Source: Rallus limicola (lineage: Eukaryota; Chordata; Aves; Gruiformes; Rallidae). Taken from it: a stretch of DNA of 64,000 nucleotides. The position numbers were made by a program, and so were the translations under genes. Below are positions 1-12,716 of this stretch, piece after piece; within the stretch, counting starts at the first letter, position 1; every line of letters begins with the position of its first letter. The stretch spans positions 36,558,991 to 36,622,990 of the forward strand of contig JAKCOZ010000007.1 in the NCBI GenBank assembly GCA_022605955.1, in the 5' to 3' direction. The notes under the pieces are model-generated. The model was given only the letters and a program-made list of their open reading frames with translations, was not told the origin of the DNA and did no database searches.

Positions 1-1339
1 GTTTTTTGTTATGCAGGAATATGAATTGCCTTTCTGTGGCTCACCATTCCCCAATGCCCAGTGTCAGTTTGACAGATATGTCAGAAAGGGAAAGAAACTC
101 TGAGGGCCATGTTAAAGCTGCCTTTTATTTGCTCTAATCACTGCTAAAGCTGGGAAAGAGGCAGGAAAGAGACAGTAAATAGAACAAAGCTAATCTCTTA
201 ACCCCAGATTTTTAAATTGAGGCCGATACAGCAGTGGGTATCTAGGCCAGATAATTTAATTTCCAACAGAAAGTAAATGTAGTTTGTCATCTACAGGAGA
301 AACAAGTTTATCTGAGTACTGAAATATGTTTACTTGCTTTCTATTTTTTCTCTATGTAACTATCTTTAGACAAGATACTACTGCTTTTTGTAACGAAAGG
401 GAATGTATCCAAAGTTGGATGCATTAAGGCAAAGCATTCTACTTTGAAAATTACAGCTTAAAACCAAAACTGTTATGTACAGAGTATGTGATGATTATGT
501 TTATTTTAACTATATAAAAACTTAAGAAAAGTTCTTAAGAGTTTTTACTCAATCAGCATTCCCAGTCATTAAGATAAAATACACATAAATTGTCAGTAAC
601 ATAACTTAATTGCAACATGTTTGGGAAGTCCATTAAAAATAGGAGGGTATTAAAAAATACAGCAATGACAATGGTAAACAACTGTTATCTTCTGACAAGC
701 AACACATTTATTTCCATATATAAACTCAAGATGAACACCTACTCTTTTCTCCAATGTAAAACTCTCTGAAATCAGAACATTTTTTTTCTTCCAGCTTTTG
801 TTATTTCCCACTTAGCAATCATTATCTAATTCCACTCTGGTTCTTGCTCCATCTGATACAGAACAGCTTACTTTGCTTTGTGTATCATCAAAATTAAGTT
901 TGTTAGTACTGTCTTGGGAATGTGGTAAATGAGCTATTCCACCATGTCACTTCTGCAGGCTGGCTGACTTAAGCAGGGAGAAAAATAATAGCTAGAGAAT
1001 TGCCATTAGACACACACCATCTACTCTGCCAAGATAGCTGATTTCACAATATATTTAATAATACAGGCAGGAAATTCCACACACCTAATAATAAAGTGCA
1101 AAACACACTGCAGTAAGTATTAATGACTTGGGGATACAGAAATTCATAAAGAATGGTCATTTCTCATTATTTATCCTCAAAGAAAAATGTAACCACCCAG
1201 AAGTAAGTTCTGGATGACAAATTCAATCATTTTTAATCGTTTCACAGGAGATCATATATATTGCCCAATATACTCAGAAAAATTAGATAGTTATGAAAAA
1301 AGATGTATTTTGTGTTCCAACCTAAAAAAGGTAATTTAC
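1..1339. other. ZFAT intron, no feature seen
   Basis: AT-rich sequence 3' (in gene orientation) of the last exon in the window. The next ZFAT exon should begin with a segment resembling the human residues after YTSESG, and no such reading was found here on the minus strand. That exon must lie beyond the left edge. I saw no recognisable repeat. Confidence 0.7.
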
Positions 1340-1466
1340 CATTCTCAGAAGTATATCTGAGGTTCTGCAATGCAGCAACAGCAGCCTGAGTACCTTGAAC
1401 ATCTTCTCCAGCCTCTGTGATATGAAGATACTGAGTAGATGCTTCTTCCGAAACTTCAGCAGTTAA
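1340..1466 (-). CDS. ZFAT: ZFAT coding exon, C-terminal tail start (last exon in window)
   Basis: 127 nt encode 42 full codons plus one base, beginning LTAEVSEEASTQYLHITEAG and ending at RYTSEN. The acceptor is ttttcaag and the donor is G|gtaaat. The segment matches the acidic, Gln/Ala-containing tail after the last zinc finger of vertebrate ZFAT (human STQYLHITEA...RYTSES), and it contains no zinc finger. It enters in phase 0, which fits the preceding exon ending in a complete GAG codon, and it leaves with one base. The protein therefore continues in exons left of the window. The tail's role is not known from sequence alone. Confidence 0.95.
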
Positions 1467-3087
1467 CTTGAAAACAAAACCCAGTCAAAGCATGAATAAT
1501 CTCACCATCATTTTAGCAATTTAGAGAACAATGACAGTTCTGAGTTTAAATGAATGAGTTTTGGACAACAAATATTGTAACAAGACTTACAGAAATACCG
1601 TGTGATTCTGAATACAAGAACATTACTTGGGAGTTGGGTTATGATCCCCTAGTTTTCTGCTAAGCTTTATTTCAGAAGTTGTTTAAGCATGTTAAATTAT
1701 CTTTACTTCATTGCTGTTGCACAGTTATTTTAGAACTAACCCTGGACTTCTATTGTATCAGAGTCTAGTAAAGACCTTTTGGGTAATATTAGTTTAGAAA
1801 GTGTGCCCTTGCAGACCTGGTAAAATCCCTCTGAGGCTTGAGAATGGCATTTTGGTTTAGAAAAATTATCCTTTGCATGATTATGTTTTTTCAAGACCAG
1901 TTTTAAAGATGCATTCTTGTTCTGATTAAACTTCATTTATAGCTGCTTCAGCAGCAGACATGCTTGCATCCTGGATGTCTTCTTACTTTTTCAGGTTTGG
2001 GCATCTGGAGGAGTGTACAGAGAATCATTTGCGAAATGCATGTGGACCCAGACTTTGAAGGGCCACTTTTTGAAATGCTTGCCCTGTCTTCTTTGAATAA
2101 CTGACCATATAGAACCTACTTTGATATTTTTCAAGGACTTGGCATTCTGGCTGTGGATATTCAAAAACTCTTGAACAAGGACTGCAGGACACTCTTCCAA
2201 ATCAGGCATTAGTTTTGTAACGAGGGATAGACTGCTTGTAATTTAGCAGAATGGTTATTAAACTGTGGGGGTCAGCCAACTGCAGTTGACTTCTGGCTTT
2301 TCCATCTCATTGGACACCAAAAGCATACTCAAAAATGCAAAAGCCTCAGCTTGCCAAAGTAATTTTTTAAACAAAAGTGTCCAGATAGTTCTGTGATTTT
2401 CCCATAGTTTCTTCATCTACAGATCTGGTCAGATCTGCTCTGTAAGAGGAATAGTTTTGATTTGAAAACACATGATAGCAAAGGAAAGCTTTGAATGGTA
2501 AGCCCCCTCAAAGTAGCTGCCCTACTGTAACCCAAACCAAGAAAATTCAGGGTGGTTATTTTTTTCTAACTCATCTTCTTAGGATCAACTTAATTTTTTA
2601 AAGGTCTTCTCTTAGTGATATTGTGATTTCCTAAGTACTTTGGATTGAAGCTGAAAACAAAGAACAAATAACAGAGAACTTATTTTGCATAAAAGTTCCA
2701 TTTTTCAGCAGCCAATCAATTTACAAATTGAATTTTCCACATTCTAACCTTTTCTGGACTTTTTTTCTTTAATTCAATGTAAGTTTGCAACTTTGCATAG
2801 CTTGCAGTTAACATCAGTGAATATTTTGCAGGAAACAAAATGCAGTAAGTTTTTCCATTTCATATTTGTTTGCTAAAACTTTCACCCTTCCTGCTGCAAA
2901 TAGAGGACTAGATCCCTAAAATGCAAAAATAAGTACTTACAAGGCTGTTAATCCTACCAGATATTAAAGCAGTCAAGCCTAACCTATAGCAATGTATGCA
3001 TTCATAATGTGGTGGCATCACATAAACTCCTGATCTTATATAAAGTCAAGAACACAGTTTTGAATACTTCTTAGTCTTGTTCTTATC
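1467..3087. other. ZFAT intron, no feature seen
   Basis: AT-rich intronic sequence between the exon at 1340 and a CR1 fragment. Short open frames here lack any recognisable motif, and I saw no repeat. Confidence 0.6.
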
Positions 3088-3405
3088 ACAGAACCACAGA
3101 GTCATAGAGTGGTTTGGGTTGGAAGGGACCCTAAAGATCATCTAGTTCTAACCCCCCGGCCATGGGCAGGGACATCTCCCACTAGACCAGGTTGCCCAAA
3201 GCCCCATCTGACCTGCCCTTCAACACTGATGAGGAGGGGGCAGCCACAGCTTCTCTGGGAAACTTGTGCCAGTGTCTCACCTGTCTTATTGTGAGGAATT
3301 TCTCCCTAATATCTAATCTAAATTTACCCTTGGTTTAAAAACCCAGTACTCTTCATCCTATCCCTATGTGCCCTTGTAAAAAGGACCTCTTCAGCTTCCC
3401 TTCCT
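3088..3405 (-). mobile_element. CR1 LINE 3' end fragment
   Basis: Read on the minus strand this is the terminal part of a CR1 element. It includes the conserved block complementary to 'ggtttgggttggaaggga' and the 'gggcagggacatctcccac' block, with the usual short octamer-like 3' terminus (cacagagtcatagag). It is 5'-truncated to about 320 bp. It ends only about 100 bp from the donor site of the adjacent ZFAT exon. No coding potential remains. Confidence 0.9.
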
Positions 3406-3508
3406 ATACTATAATTCTTATTTTATTCTTATTCTTACTTTTGATCTTAATTTTCTCCCTAGAATTTTTTAAAATCTTAGGGCCAAAGCCATGGCGACTT
3501 TGCTTTAC

Positions 3509-3627
3509 CTCCCACTTGGTCTCCCCATCATGTTCCACTAGCTTCATTCCATGCTTGTTTTTAAGATGTCTGTTGAACTCCCATTTTGTACCATATACAA
3601 AGCTGCAAACAGGACACTTAATGCCAC
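3509..3627 (-). CDS. ZFAT: ZFAT coding exon, last zinc finger
   Basis: 119 nt: two bases complete a glycine codon (G|GT), then 39 codons beginning GIKCPVCSFVYGTKWEFNRH and ending ETKWE. It holds one complete C2H2 finger (C-x2-C-x12-H-x4-H), the last of the 17 seen in the window and equivalent to the final finger of human ZFAT. The acceptor is ccttatag and the donor is GAG|gtaaag. It leaves in phase 0. The residues after the finger (LVEHDGETKWE) begin the non-finger tail. Conservation with human is near complete in the finger and looser after it. Confidence 0.97.
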
Positions 3628-6600
3628 CTATAAGGAAACACAAACATTTTTCTTGAGTTATTTTCATATGAATTATTTTTCAAAGCAGTAAGGACTCATT
3701 TAACTTCATTCCATCTCAATCAAGACAAATAACTGTAATTTAAAAGAGTTTCCTTTAGCCATGTGTCCAACATGAAAAAATGGAAAAAACCCAATAAAGT
3801 AGGCAAACCCTCACAAAGCTTAAAGGACAATTTGGCATAATTATAATGGAAAGAGTCTGGGATAACTTATGTATCTGGGAAGCTACAGCATTCCTGCTTC
3901 TGTGCCTGCATGCCTCCCTTCTGCACATGTGAAGTGGCAGGAATGGTGTTCCCAACTTTCCCTGCCCTACACCTCCCTCCCTGGGGAACCCCTATCCCTG
4001 ACCAATTAGAAAGAAAGAGCAGGAACAGACAAGTCCTTGCATTAGTCTGAGATACAGCATCATTTCCACAATTCAGTCCATGTAAGAAGCATTGGTTTCC
4101 TTTCAGGAGCTAGATGTTAAGGGAAATAGCCAAAGTATAAACATAACATAAATTGCAAAGTAAATAACAACTTATCTACCAAGTGAGAACTTGTGCTTGC
4201 TTTGCTAACAAAAGCCATGCTAGAAGTGGCATGTACAATAGCAAGTGAAAAGTTTTCTCAAAGAATGAAAACATAGTAAGCTACCCCAACCCTACCACAT
4301 TTTTTGGGGGGCTTGTCCACAAGAAAATACTGCAAATCCAGGGCGTGATTCAGTCTGCCAAATCATTCTGAGAGTCATAATTCTGGTTAAAATTTAAGTT
4401 TAGCTGCACCAGTGGAGACCAGTCCTACTTTCTAAGTGAAATTTCTTTCACATCTGAGGGTGTCTATGACTCATCTCCTGTTTTAGGTCCACCAAAAGCT
4501 AAGCCTGGCACATGTTTTAAATAATTCTGAACTAATGTTGTTCCCTTATAAATACCCCCTTATTTCAAATCATAAATTTCCTTAGAGACTATTTTTATGC
4601 CTACTCCATTAAGTATCATACCAGTTTCAAATATAAATTGTATGTATAGTCCAAATAGCTACATGACGGGGTCTCTGACAAGCTTCAATGTTCAATATCA
4701 GTTGTCTGTTGTCTTGCAAAGTCCTGGTGTGCCAGACTTCAGGACACAATGAAAAACAGTAGTGCACTGTACACTTTCAGTAGGTGCTGGGATTTTTTAA
4801 AGTGCTGATAAACACTGAGATCTTAATATTTAACATATACAGCAGTAGCTTAATTTAATATTATTTTTTAGAAATTTTCTCTTAAGATACCTGTTCTGGT
4901 TTTCTCAAATTTCAAGATTATCACAAGCATTAGCAAAGCAAACTAGCAAGAGTTACCAATGCAATGTCGTTGTATTAGTAGCAATGTTACCCAACCACCT
5001 TTGCTTTCACTGAGCTTTTACTGTTTACACTAACATACAAAACTGTAACCATAAGTTTGTCTGTCTACAAAATGATGCATAGCATGAATTCAGCAGTGTT
5101 TACTGTTTGAGTATGCAACATTGCAGGTAAAATACTGAACATGATGAAATCACAAGCACCCAATTTTCTACACTAGATTAAACAGCTCTTGCCTCTTTTT
5201 TTTCTTAGGAAAGTCATTAGGCCAAATGGCAGATCTCAGCTGCTTGTAATTATGCAAATAAGATTTCTCCTTTTTTTTCCCCTTATTGACTAAAGCAGAA
5301 CAAAAATAATCTGGATGTGATGAATCGTTGCACGAGGTGACCAGAGCTCACCGTAACAAATCTAATGGCTGGGGAAGTGCACTATGACTCTAGGAACCAT
5401 GCCACCAGATGGCTGACTCCACATTATCATGGCAAATGACAACTCTTACCCATCATGTTCAAATGCTTCAAATACATTGTCATAAGCTGGTTATAAGCCA
5501 AATCTTCACTGCACATAGTCTGCTATGAATAAGGTGATTAGAAAAAACATTCCATTTTACAGAAATGGAAATGTACCATATGGCATTCTACCAAGTGAAA
5601 AGAAACTTTTTATTTTGATAAAACTGGCTGTAACTACACCCAGTCACTAGGGTCTTTCACTGACACTTACTATTTCCATACAATTTTCCCTCTTTGCTCT
5701 CAATCCATTGTAAGTCTTCACCAACCTTCACTCTTACAGCAGATGCTCAATACTCCATCTCTAGACAAAACTAAAATAGTTTCCCTATTAAGGGGAACTC
5801 GGAAATTCACCAAAGCACGATACCTTTGTTCAGACAGGACAAAGATATTATTAGTTACAGAAAAATAAATTAAATATTCATTTCACACCAATCTGTAGTA
5901 TTAGGAAAAAAATGCTGCTGTGAAGGGACACTTTTGTGATTTACTTTTATATCAAAACTATTATAAAAATACACCAGATTAATTAAAGCTGTAACTTTTG
6001 TCATTATAAGTTTAATTAAAGAACAAATAATGGAAGCATAGAATTAAACTGGTAATAGACAACTCCACATCAGTGACTTGGTATGAAAGTTCAGGAAAAT
6101 TAATTGATAGACCATTGTTAAAAGTAATGGGTAACATACAGAGAAAGTCAATGAATTACACACCTTACCTGCTTTCAATACCAAAACTGATGTTTGCAAC
6201 AAAATAATGCACACAAAAATGATACAGCTCCACAACTTTTTTTTTCCTCCATCATGGCACTGACACGTGATCTCTTAACAATTTACTTATTAGCCTAAAA
6301 TCTCCATAAGGCAACTATGACTTTATATTAAAAGAAAGCTTGTGGTATAATAGAATCACAGAGGCCACAACTGGAGCATCCTGTATGTACTACAGAAGTT
6401 TGCTGCACAAGCAGACAGAAAATCCATTTCCCACAGAGTGCAGATAATACAAAAACAAAACAATGGATAGCAGGGAATATCAGTAAAGAAAAAAGAAACA
6501 ATTTTGGGGAAAAAACATATGTGACTTGCCCAGCAGAAAATAAAATGAAACTAAACAAGGTAGCTATCAAATGAAAAAATAGGAAGGGTCTCAGAAAAAT

Positions 6601-7944
6601 AACAGTGGGTAATGCATACACAATACTCCTGTCCCCTATGCAGAATGCATCACATTCTTACAGTATTTATTTTCCTTTATCACTTTAAAATACTAAAATA
6701 AATGTCAGATCATAGGCTTCTATTTAAACAAACCAACCAACCAAAAAACAAAACAAATCAAAAAACCCAAAACCTGGGCATTTTTCTGATCCTGGCTGAC
6801 CCTTATTTCTAATAGAAGCCCAGAAATTAAATACCACTGCCAATCCCCAGCGATGCAGTTGTTCAAATGAGCATGTTCCCTCTTCTATGAATCATTTATT
6901 TATAAACTCATTCTAGGAATCTTGAGTAAAGTCCAGCAGTGTACATTCATGTAAATATTTCCAATTAAGATTATTTGCAATGTCTTCAATACAAATTGAG
7001 TCAAAAAGCAGTTGACAGTAGAGAAGAAAAGATGAGCAGGTGCGAGGCAATTCACCCCAAGCTTGGTGCTTAACTTAGAACAAGGAGAATATAAAAAGAA
7101 GAATAGACATAGACAGTTTTTATTAGATGTTAATCTTTACTAGTTTCCCTTCTCACTTTTTTCCAAACCCTTTTGTTTGCTGGTTTCTCCTGCCTCTTCC
7201 TTTTTGTCTATAGTCCTTTAATTTCAAAGGACTTGTTTAATATCAGGTCTGAAGGGTCTTCTTCCCTTATATGAATATATGAATAATATTACAAAATTGC
7301 TTCTCAGATCTATGAATATGGGAAATTGAAACTTGTTACAGACTATTCAGGCAGCAAGTTGCAACTGCTGGCCCAAGAAGCTCAGAAACATATACCCTGT
7401 CATATTGCATAATACATCCACAGTCATCTGTTTGTGCTGTGTGACCCAAATACAGAAGATCTTCTGATTCTAAAATCAGGAAAAGTTTTATTAAGTTCAA
7501 TAGGACTCATGTTTACCAACTCCACATGCTAATAATAATTAACTCAAGCCTCCCACAAGGAACATTTTCTTTCCCCAGTAAGATAACAAAAAATTGACAA
7601 AAGAAGATGTTTCTAGAGCATGGTAAGATGTGCAGGTGTTCTGGTTTTATTTTAAACCCATGTGTAAGGACACATATGGCGAGTCATATAGCAGGAAATG
7701 GACCTGGCAAAAGGAGGTTGCATGTGGGAAAAGTGCACCTACTAATAACACTTTCTTCAGGGTGGAGTCCTGAGATAAGAGGCCCTGACTTCATTGGTAC
7801 TACTTGGATTTGAAGACCCTTTACGTATCTGAAACTCCACATAGCAGGTGATGGAAACATGCACAGCACTAGCGGTAGCACAGGAACTACAACTGCTGTG
7901 TAAAAAGGGGAAGAGAAAGAAAGATGCAAAGTCAGAGGTGGGAA
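3628..7944. other. ZFAT intron, mostly unique sequence
   Basis: AT-rich intron. It contains an A-rich simple stretch near 6728-6775 (repeated accaacc/aaaac runs), an octamer ATGCAAAT at 5252-5259 and a CTCF-like core at 5402-5413. I recognise no gene, LTR or CR1 here. Confidence 0.5.
5402..5413 (+). promoter_or_regulatory. Possible CTCF core motif
   Basis: CCACCAGATGGC matches the core of the vertebrate CTCF motif (CCASYAGRKGGC form) and sits in unique intron sequence. A 12-bp core is expected by chance at some rate in 64 kb, so this is only a candidate. Confidence 0.3.
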
Positions 7945-8660
7945 GAATTTAATAGAATATAGTAGTTGGAAAGGACCTACAGCAATCATCTAGTCCAACT
8001 GCCCGACAACTTCAGCCCTGACCAAAAGTTAAAGCCCGTTATTAAGGGCTTTGTCCAAATGCCTCTTAAATACTGAACAGTTTGGGACACTGACCACCTC
8101 TCTAGGAAGCATGTTCCAGTGTTTGACCACTCTCTTGGTAAAGCAATGCTTCCTAAATGTCCAGTCTAAAGCTCTCCTGGTGCAGCTTTGAACCACTCCC
8201 ACTGGCTACCAGGGAGAAGAGCTCAGAACCTCCCTCTCCACATCCCTCCTCAGGAAGCTGCAGAGAACAATGAAGTTGCCTCTCAGCCTCCTTTTCTCCA
8301 AATTAGACAAAGCCAGTGTTCTTAGCTGCTCCTTACAGGCCATGCCTTCCAGCCTTTCCACCAGCTATAAAGTCCTCTGAGGGCTTTTCCCAGCTGAGTG
8401 CCTGGGCATTGTGAGGCCCAGCACTGCACCAAGCACCCGAGGTGAGGCTGCACGACTGCTGAATACAGCAGGACAATCCCTTCTTTTTGCTGGCTGGTTA
8501 TGCTGTGCTCAATACACCCCAGGATCTGGGCTGCTCTCCAGGCTGCCAGGGCACACTTCTGGCTCATGCTGAGCCTTGCTGCTGACCTTTTCTGCTTGGC
8601 TGTTCTGCCACCACTGATTTCTATTTGTGCCCAGTGTTACTCCATCCTAGGTGCAGAATC
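7945..8660 (-). mobile_element. CR1 LINE fragment (divergent subfamily)
   Basis: The minus strand reads as the C-terminal RT region and 3' UTR of a CR1 copy. The translated stretch ALAAWRAAQILGCIEHSI corresponds to the CR1 motif '[13 protein letters not shown]', followed by a degraded '[18 protein letters not shown]' motif. The 3' end (gttggaaaggacctacagc) is recognisable but differs from the commonest CR1 end, so this is probably another subfamily. It is 5'-truncated with several frameshifts and is not coding. Confidence 0.85.
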
Positions 8661-9724
8661 TGGCATCCCATTAATCACTGCCCAATGCTCAAAGCCTATT
8701 CTTTCCCACCTCCACTGTCTTCACTGTAAGACTACTCCTGCATCCTCATTCTCAGCAACTTCACAATTTTTTTGTTTCAGTGGAAAAGAATTACTTGCAG
8801 AAGTGCATTTATCTGGCTCCCAAAGGACAAGGAAGGTTTAATAAGCATATGATTAGGTGTTTCACTTTATTTGTTCAAAACTTATAAATACAATCCTTAA
8901 TGTCATATTAACACAAGAATTCAATCTCTGATACCTATTCTTAAGAATGGCTATGGACAAATCATTTCTTGCAGTGCTCAGTGATTTGGAATGTTAAACA
9001 AAGCTCCCCATAGTGCACAGTTCTTCACCAGCATGGCTGCAGAACAGAAGTTCTGAGTATTGACCAAATAAATATTACCTCTTTAAAATGACTGCAAGTT
9101 TGCTGACAACTTTAACTGTCTGTGAAAATAATCATCAAATTCTACTATACTTTCCTGCCCTGAAATTTATGGACAAAGATAAACTTTTAAAATCACTCTT
9201 AAGATCCCAAAAGATACTTTAAAAACGATGGAAGTTTCTGTTGAAAACACAGGGAAAACACATTCTAAAATTATCAGAACCAAAGCAAGAAACTCTAACA
9301 AGCATTAAGATATTTTAAACACAATTTAGAATTTTACTTGGCTTTCACATCTTCTTCCCCACATTCCCCCACAGAAAGCACTAAAACCTAAAAAGGTATT
9401 TGAGTGCACAGTCAATTATTTGCTTTGATTTGCCTGCCCAGTGTGCAGTAGCAAAACTACTTATGGGGATCAAATAACTTGTATTCTAATCTCTTGCTAG
9501 CACCCAGACACTGCAAAGGATGAGTTAGAGTTTGGGACATCTGTATCAAGCAGAAATAAAGGAGCTAGGGGCACTGACCATCTCTTCAGAAGGATACAGG
9601 ACTTCAGCTGGAATGAAATTTATAAAAAAAACCAATGGCCAGGAATATAACTTTTTCTGCTACTATATAAATGTGGTAAATCTCCTACAACCTGATTTTC
9701 TCTTCCCACACATATTCCATTAAA
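8661..9724. other. ZFAT intron, no feature seen
   Basis: Intronic sequence between two antisense CR1 fragments. Nothing recognisable was found. Confidence 0.5.
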
Positions 9725-10195
9725 TCTTACCCTTTGTCCTGTCACTCTGTGCCCTCGAAAATGGTCCCTCTCCATCTTTCCTGTAGGTCCCTTCAAGTAA
9801 TGGAAACCTGCTATAAGGTCTCCCTGGAGCCTTCTCTTCTCCAGGCTAAGCAACTCCAACTCTCTCTGCCTGTCTTCCTCACAGGAGAGGTGCTCCAGCC
9901 CTCTGATCATCCTCCTGGTGCTCTGGACTCACTCCAACAGTTCCACCTCCTTCTTATGTTGGGGGCCCCAAAGCTGGATGCAGTACTCCAGGTGGGTTCT
10001 CACCAGAGCAGAGCAGAAAGGGAGAATCACCTGCCTCGACCTGCTGGCCACAATTCTTTTGATACAACCCAGAATATGGTTGATTTGCTGGGCTGCAAGT
10101 GCACACTCCCTGGTCATGTTGAGCTTTTAATCAACCAACATCCCCAAGTCCATTTCCTTAGGGCTCCTCACAGTCCTACAGGGCTGTCCTCAATC
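9725..10195 (-). mobile_element. CR1 LINE fragment lacking its 3' terminus
   Basis: On the minus strand the copy carries the RT C-terminal motif region (ALAAQQINHILGCIKR; LPFCSALVRTHLEYC) and the block 'CR...[15 protein letters not shown]'. It stops before the terminal 3' UTR. CR1 copies normally lose their 5' side, so a missing 3' end points to a later deletion. Its other end meets an LTR fragment directly at about 10195. Confidence 0.88.
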
Positions 10196-10433
10196 TAGGA
10201 TTTTGTTTTATGTCTCATTTTCCTACTCTGATTTGATTTGTAATAAATTCAATTAGTTTTCCCCAAGTTGAGTCTGTTTCACCTGTTACAATAATTGGTA
10301 AGTGATACATCTCACCCTGTGACAACCCAGAAGCATTTGTTTCACTGTATTTTCTCTCCCCTGGCCAGCTGAGGGGGGCAGTGGTAGGTAGGCTTTGGTG
10401 GGCACCTGGCCTCCAGCCAGGGTCAACCCATTA
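10196..10433 (+). mobile_element. ERV LTR fragment (3' part, sense on +)
   Basis: This matches the 3' half of a common avian LTR. It has a polyadenylation signal AATAAA (about 10242) in the context 'taataaattcaatt', then 'ccccaagttgagtctgttt' and 'ggtaattgg'-like sequence. It closes with 'tttggtgggcacctggcctc' and 'cagccagggtcaaccca', the usual U5 end of this LTR group. The 5' part (U3) is absent and no internal retroviral sequence follows. Assignment to an LTR rests on recalled consensus and not on a database search. Confidence 0.75.
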
Positions 10434-11560
10434 AAAGAACAGAGGAGAACAGTCATGGGGTGATAAGAAGTGGGGCATGAGGTTGGCCCTGAAGAACCCT
10501 ATAGAAGCTATAAACAATTGAGAAATTATTAATGAAAAGTGTGCAAAACTTGAGGTGCTTCTAGGAACAACAAAAAATAGTATTTAACACACATGAAAGA
10601 GGCCATAAACAGCAAATTGGGATTTAATCTGCAGCTACAGAGCAATGAAAAAAACCCAGATAAATGTGTGTAAAGAAACATGTAACAATGCCCCAAACTG
10701 GAAGGGGAGAGCAAGATGAAACCATCACGATAAAAATCATACGTATCCCAGAGAAGAACTTCAGATGCTGAAAACTTACTGAAACCCCCAGACAAATGCA
10801 ATTACCAGAGGGAAACCACCCATTTTAGGACTCAGAGAGAAGCATGACCATAACACCAGAAAAAGGAGTAGAAACTAGGAAGTATTGTGCTACCATTTTA
10901 ATTGCAGTAACACCACCATTTAGACTCGTTCTATATCTAGGTACTCTAATTATGTATTTTTAAAAAAGAATTAGATCTATACCAGTGGTGATCTTTGAAT
11001 TACAGTACTAACATTTCCATTAAAGTCTTAGCTTTACTTACATAAAAAAATTTTGCTTCCTTTGCCCACAAACAAGATTCTGAGCATAACAATTTATAAC
11101 TGGTTTTACCTGTACTCTCTTTCCACCCATTTTTCTAGCAGGGGAATAATTTTACTCTCCAGTCTCTTTCCTTACATTTGATCAACCTTACCTTTCGTTC
11201 AACCTTGCAAAATTGTCAGACAAATTTATCAGTAGAATGACAGAAATTTGTCATTCATTTCAACAGATAGTGATACTTTACTTACAAAAGGAGACAAACA
11301 AGTGAAAATGATAAATCTATGCAACAATGAATAGCACAGGCAAGGTCAGCCAACACTGTGGTTAAACCATCCTCAGAAACCAAGAACAAACAACACTGAA
11401 AAAGAGTAAATGGTGGCCATTTCAGAATTACTAAAAAGTAGCAATGATTTCTCATATAACACCCAATGAACTAAATGCACATTGCACAAAAATTTACCTT
11501 TACACAAAGTTTACTTCAGAAAAAAAAACCCCACACAAGTGTTATATGGTGAAGATGTAC
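10434..11560. other. ZFAT intron, no feature seen
   Basis: Unique AT-rich intron between the LTR fragment and the exon at 11561. No recognisable element. Confidence 0.5.
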
Positions 11561-11699
11561 CTTGTTGGATAAGGGCTTCTGCTGCAGGCTCCCCAGAACC
11601 TACATTGACATACTCTTCATTAGGATGCTTTCTGTTGTAATGCCTCTTCAGGGAACCAGATATATTGCAGGAATAGTGGCAATGTGCACAACGGAAAGG
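11561..11699 (-). CDS. ZFAT: ZFAT coding exon, zinc finger 16 of the window
   Basis: 139 nt: 46 codons plus one base. It begins PFRCAHCHYSCNISGSLKRH and contains one C2H2 finger (C-x2-C-x12-H-x4-H) followed by PNEEYVNVGSGEPAAEALIQ. This is the conserved ZFAT spacer before the last finger (human PNEEYANVGTGELAAEVLIQ). The acceptor is tcctcctag and the donor is CAAG|gtacat. It enters in phase 0 after the AAG codon of the preceding exon and leaves with one base, which fits the exon at 3509. Confidence 0.97.
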
Positions 11700-12134
11700 C
11701 TAGGAGGAAAAAGGAAAATCTTAGAACCTGTTTCCTCATCTCTTCAGGGTACAGGTCTATGCTGCAATGTTCTGATCCTGAGAAACTAATTTCAATTCCG
11801 GTTTAGGTATTATCCAAGGAGACCTTCCAAAATTCAATAGAAATAGAAGTTGGAACTAATTGATACCTCAAATTTGGTACTTTTTATTATGTTCAAGACA
11901 CCAAATATTGACAACAAGTAAGATTATTATCTACTTTTCATAATTTGGTAAACTATGTGTTTTCATAAGTCATGATCATTGGTGTGACCACACAGGGACT
12001 TTCTACTACAAGGAAATGACTCAGCTGCCATAAACTTTTCTCTGAAAAGGGGGAGTAAGAGAGCTAAAATAACTGAAGGTACAATATGACTGTAAAGCCA
12101 ACCTAATTTAAAAGGGCTGGATCAAGAACAGCAT
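11700..12134. other. ZFAT intron, no feature seen
   Basis: Short unique intron stretch between the exon and a sense-strand CR1. Nothing recognisable. Confidence 0.5.
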
Positions 12135-12716
12135 GGTCAGCAGCTCAAGAGACATGATTCTGCCCCTCTACTCTGCTCTCATGAAACCTCACCTGGAGCA
12201 CTGCATCCAGCTCTGGGGTCCTCAGTACAGGAAAGACATAGAGCTGTTGGAGTGAGTCCAGAGGAGGACCACAAAGATGATCAGGATGACTGGAGCACCT
12301 CTCCTGTGAAGACACACTAGGAGACTTTGGCTTGTTCAGCCTGGAGTAGAGAAGGCTCCACAGTGACTTTATTACGGTGTACTAATACTTAAAGGGGTCC
12401 TATAGGAAAGTGGGAGAAGGATTGTTCACCAGGGAGTCTAGTGACAGAACAAGGGGCAATGGTTCTAAGTTCAAAGAAGGCAGGTTTAGATTAGATGTTG
12501 GTAGGAAATTCTTTACCATGAGGGTGGTGAGGCACTGGAACAGGTTTCCCAGAGAGGTTGTTGAAGCCCCATCTCTGGGAGTAATTAAGGACAGGTTGGA
12601 TGAGGCTTTGGGCAACCTGGTCTAGTGGAAGGTGCCCCTGCCCATGGCAGAGGGATAGAACTAGACGATCTTTGAGGTCCCTTCCAACACAAACCATACC
12701 ATGACTCTAGGATTCA
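12135..12716 (+). mobile_element. CR1 LINE 3' end fragment
   Basis: A plus-strand CR1 of about 580 bp. It starts near 'cagctcaagagacatgattc', runs through 'ctgcccctctactctgctct', 'ctcctgtgaagacacactag' and the 3' UTR 'gtgaggcactggaacaggtt', and ends at 'accatgactctaggattc'. It is antisense to ZFAT and 5'-truncated, with the reading frame broken. Confidence 0.93.

Noticed and set aside
9734..10198. Plus-strand open frame of 154 codons
   Set aside because: Antisense of a CR1 fragment, with no independent motif.
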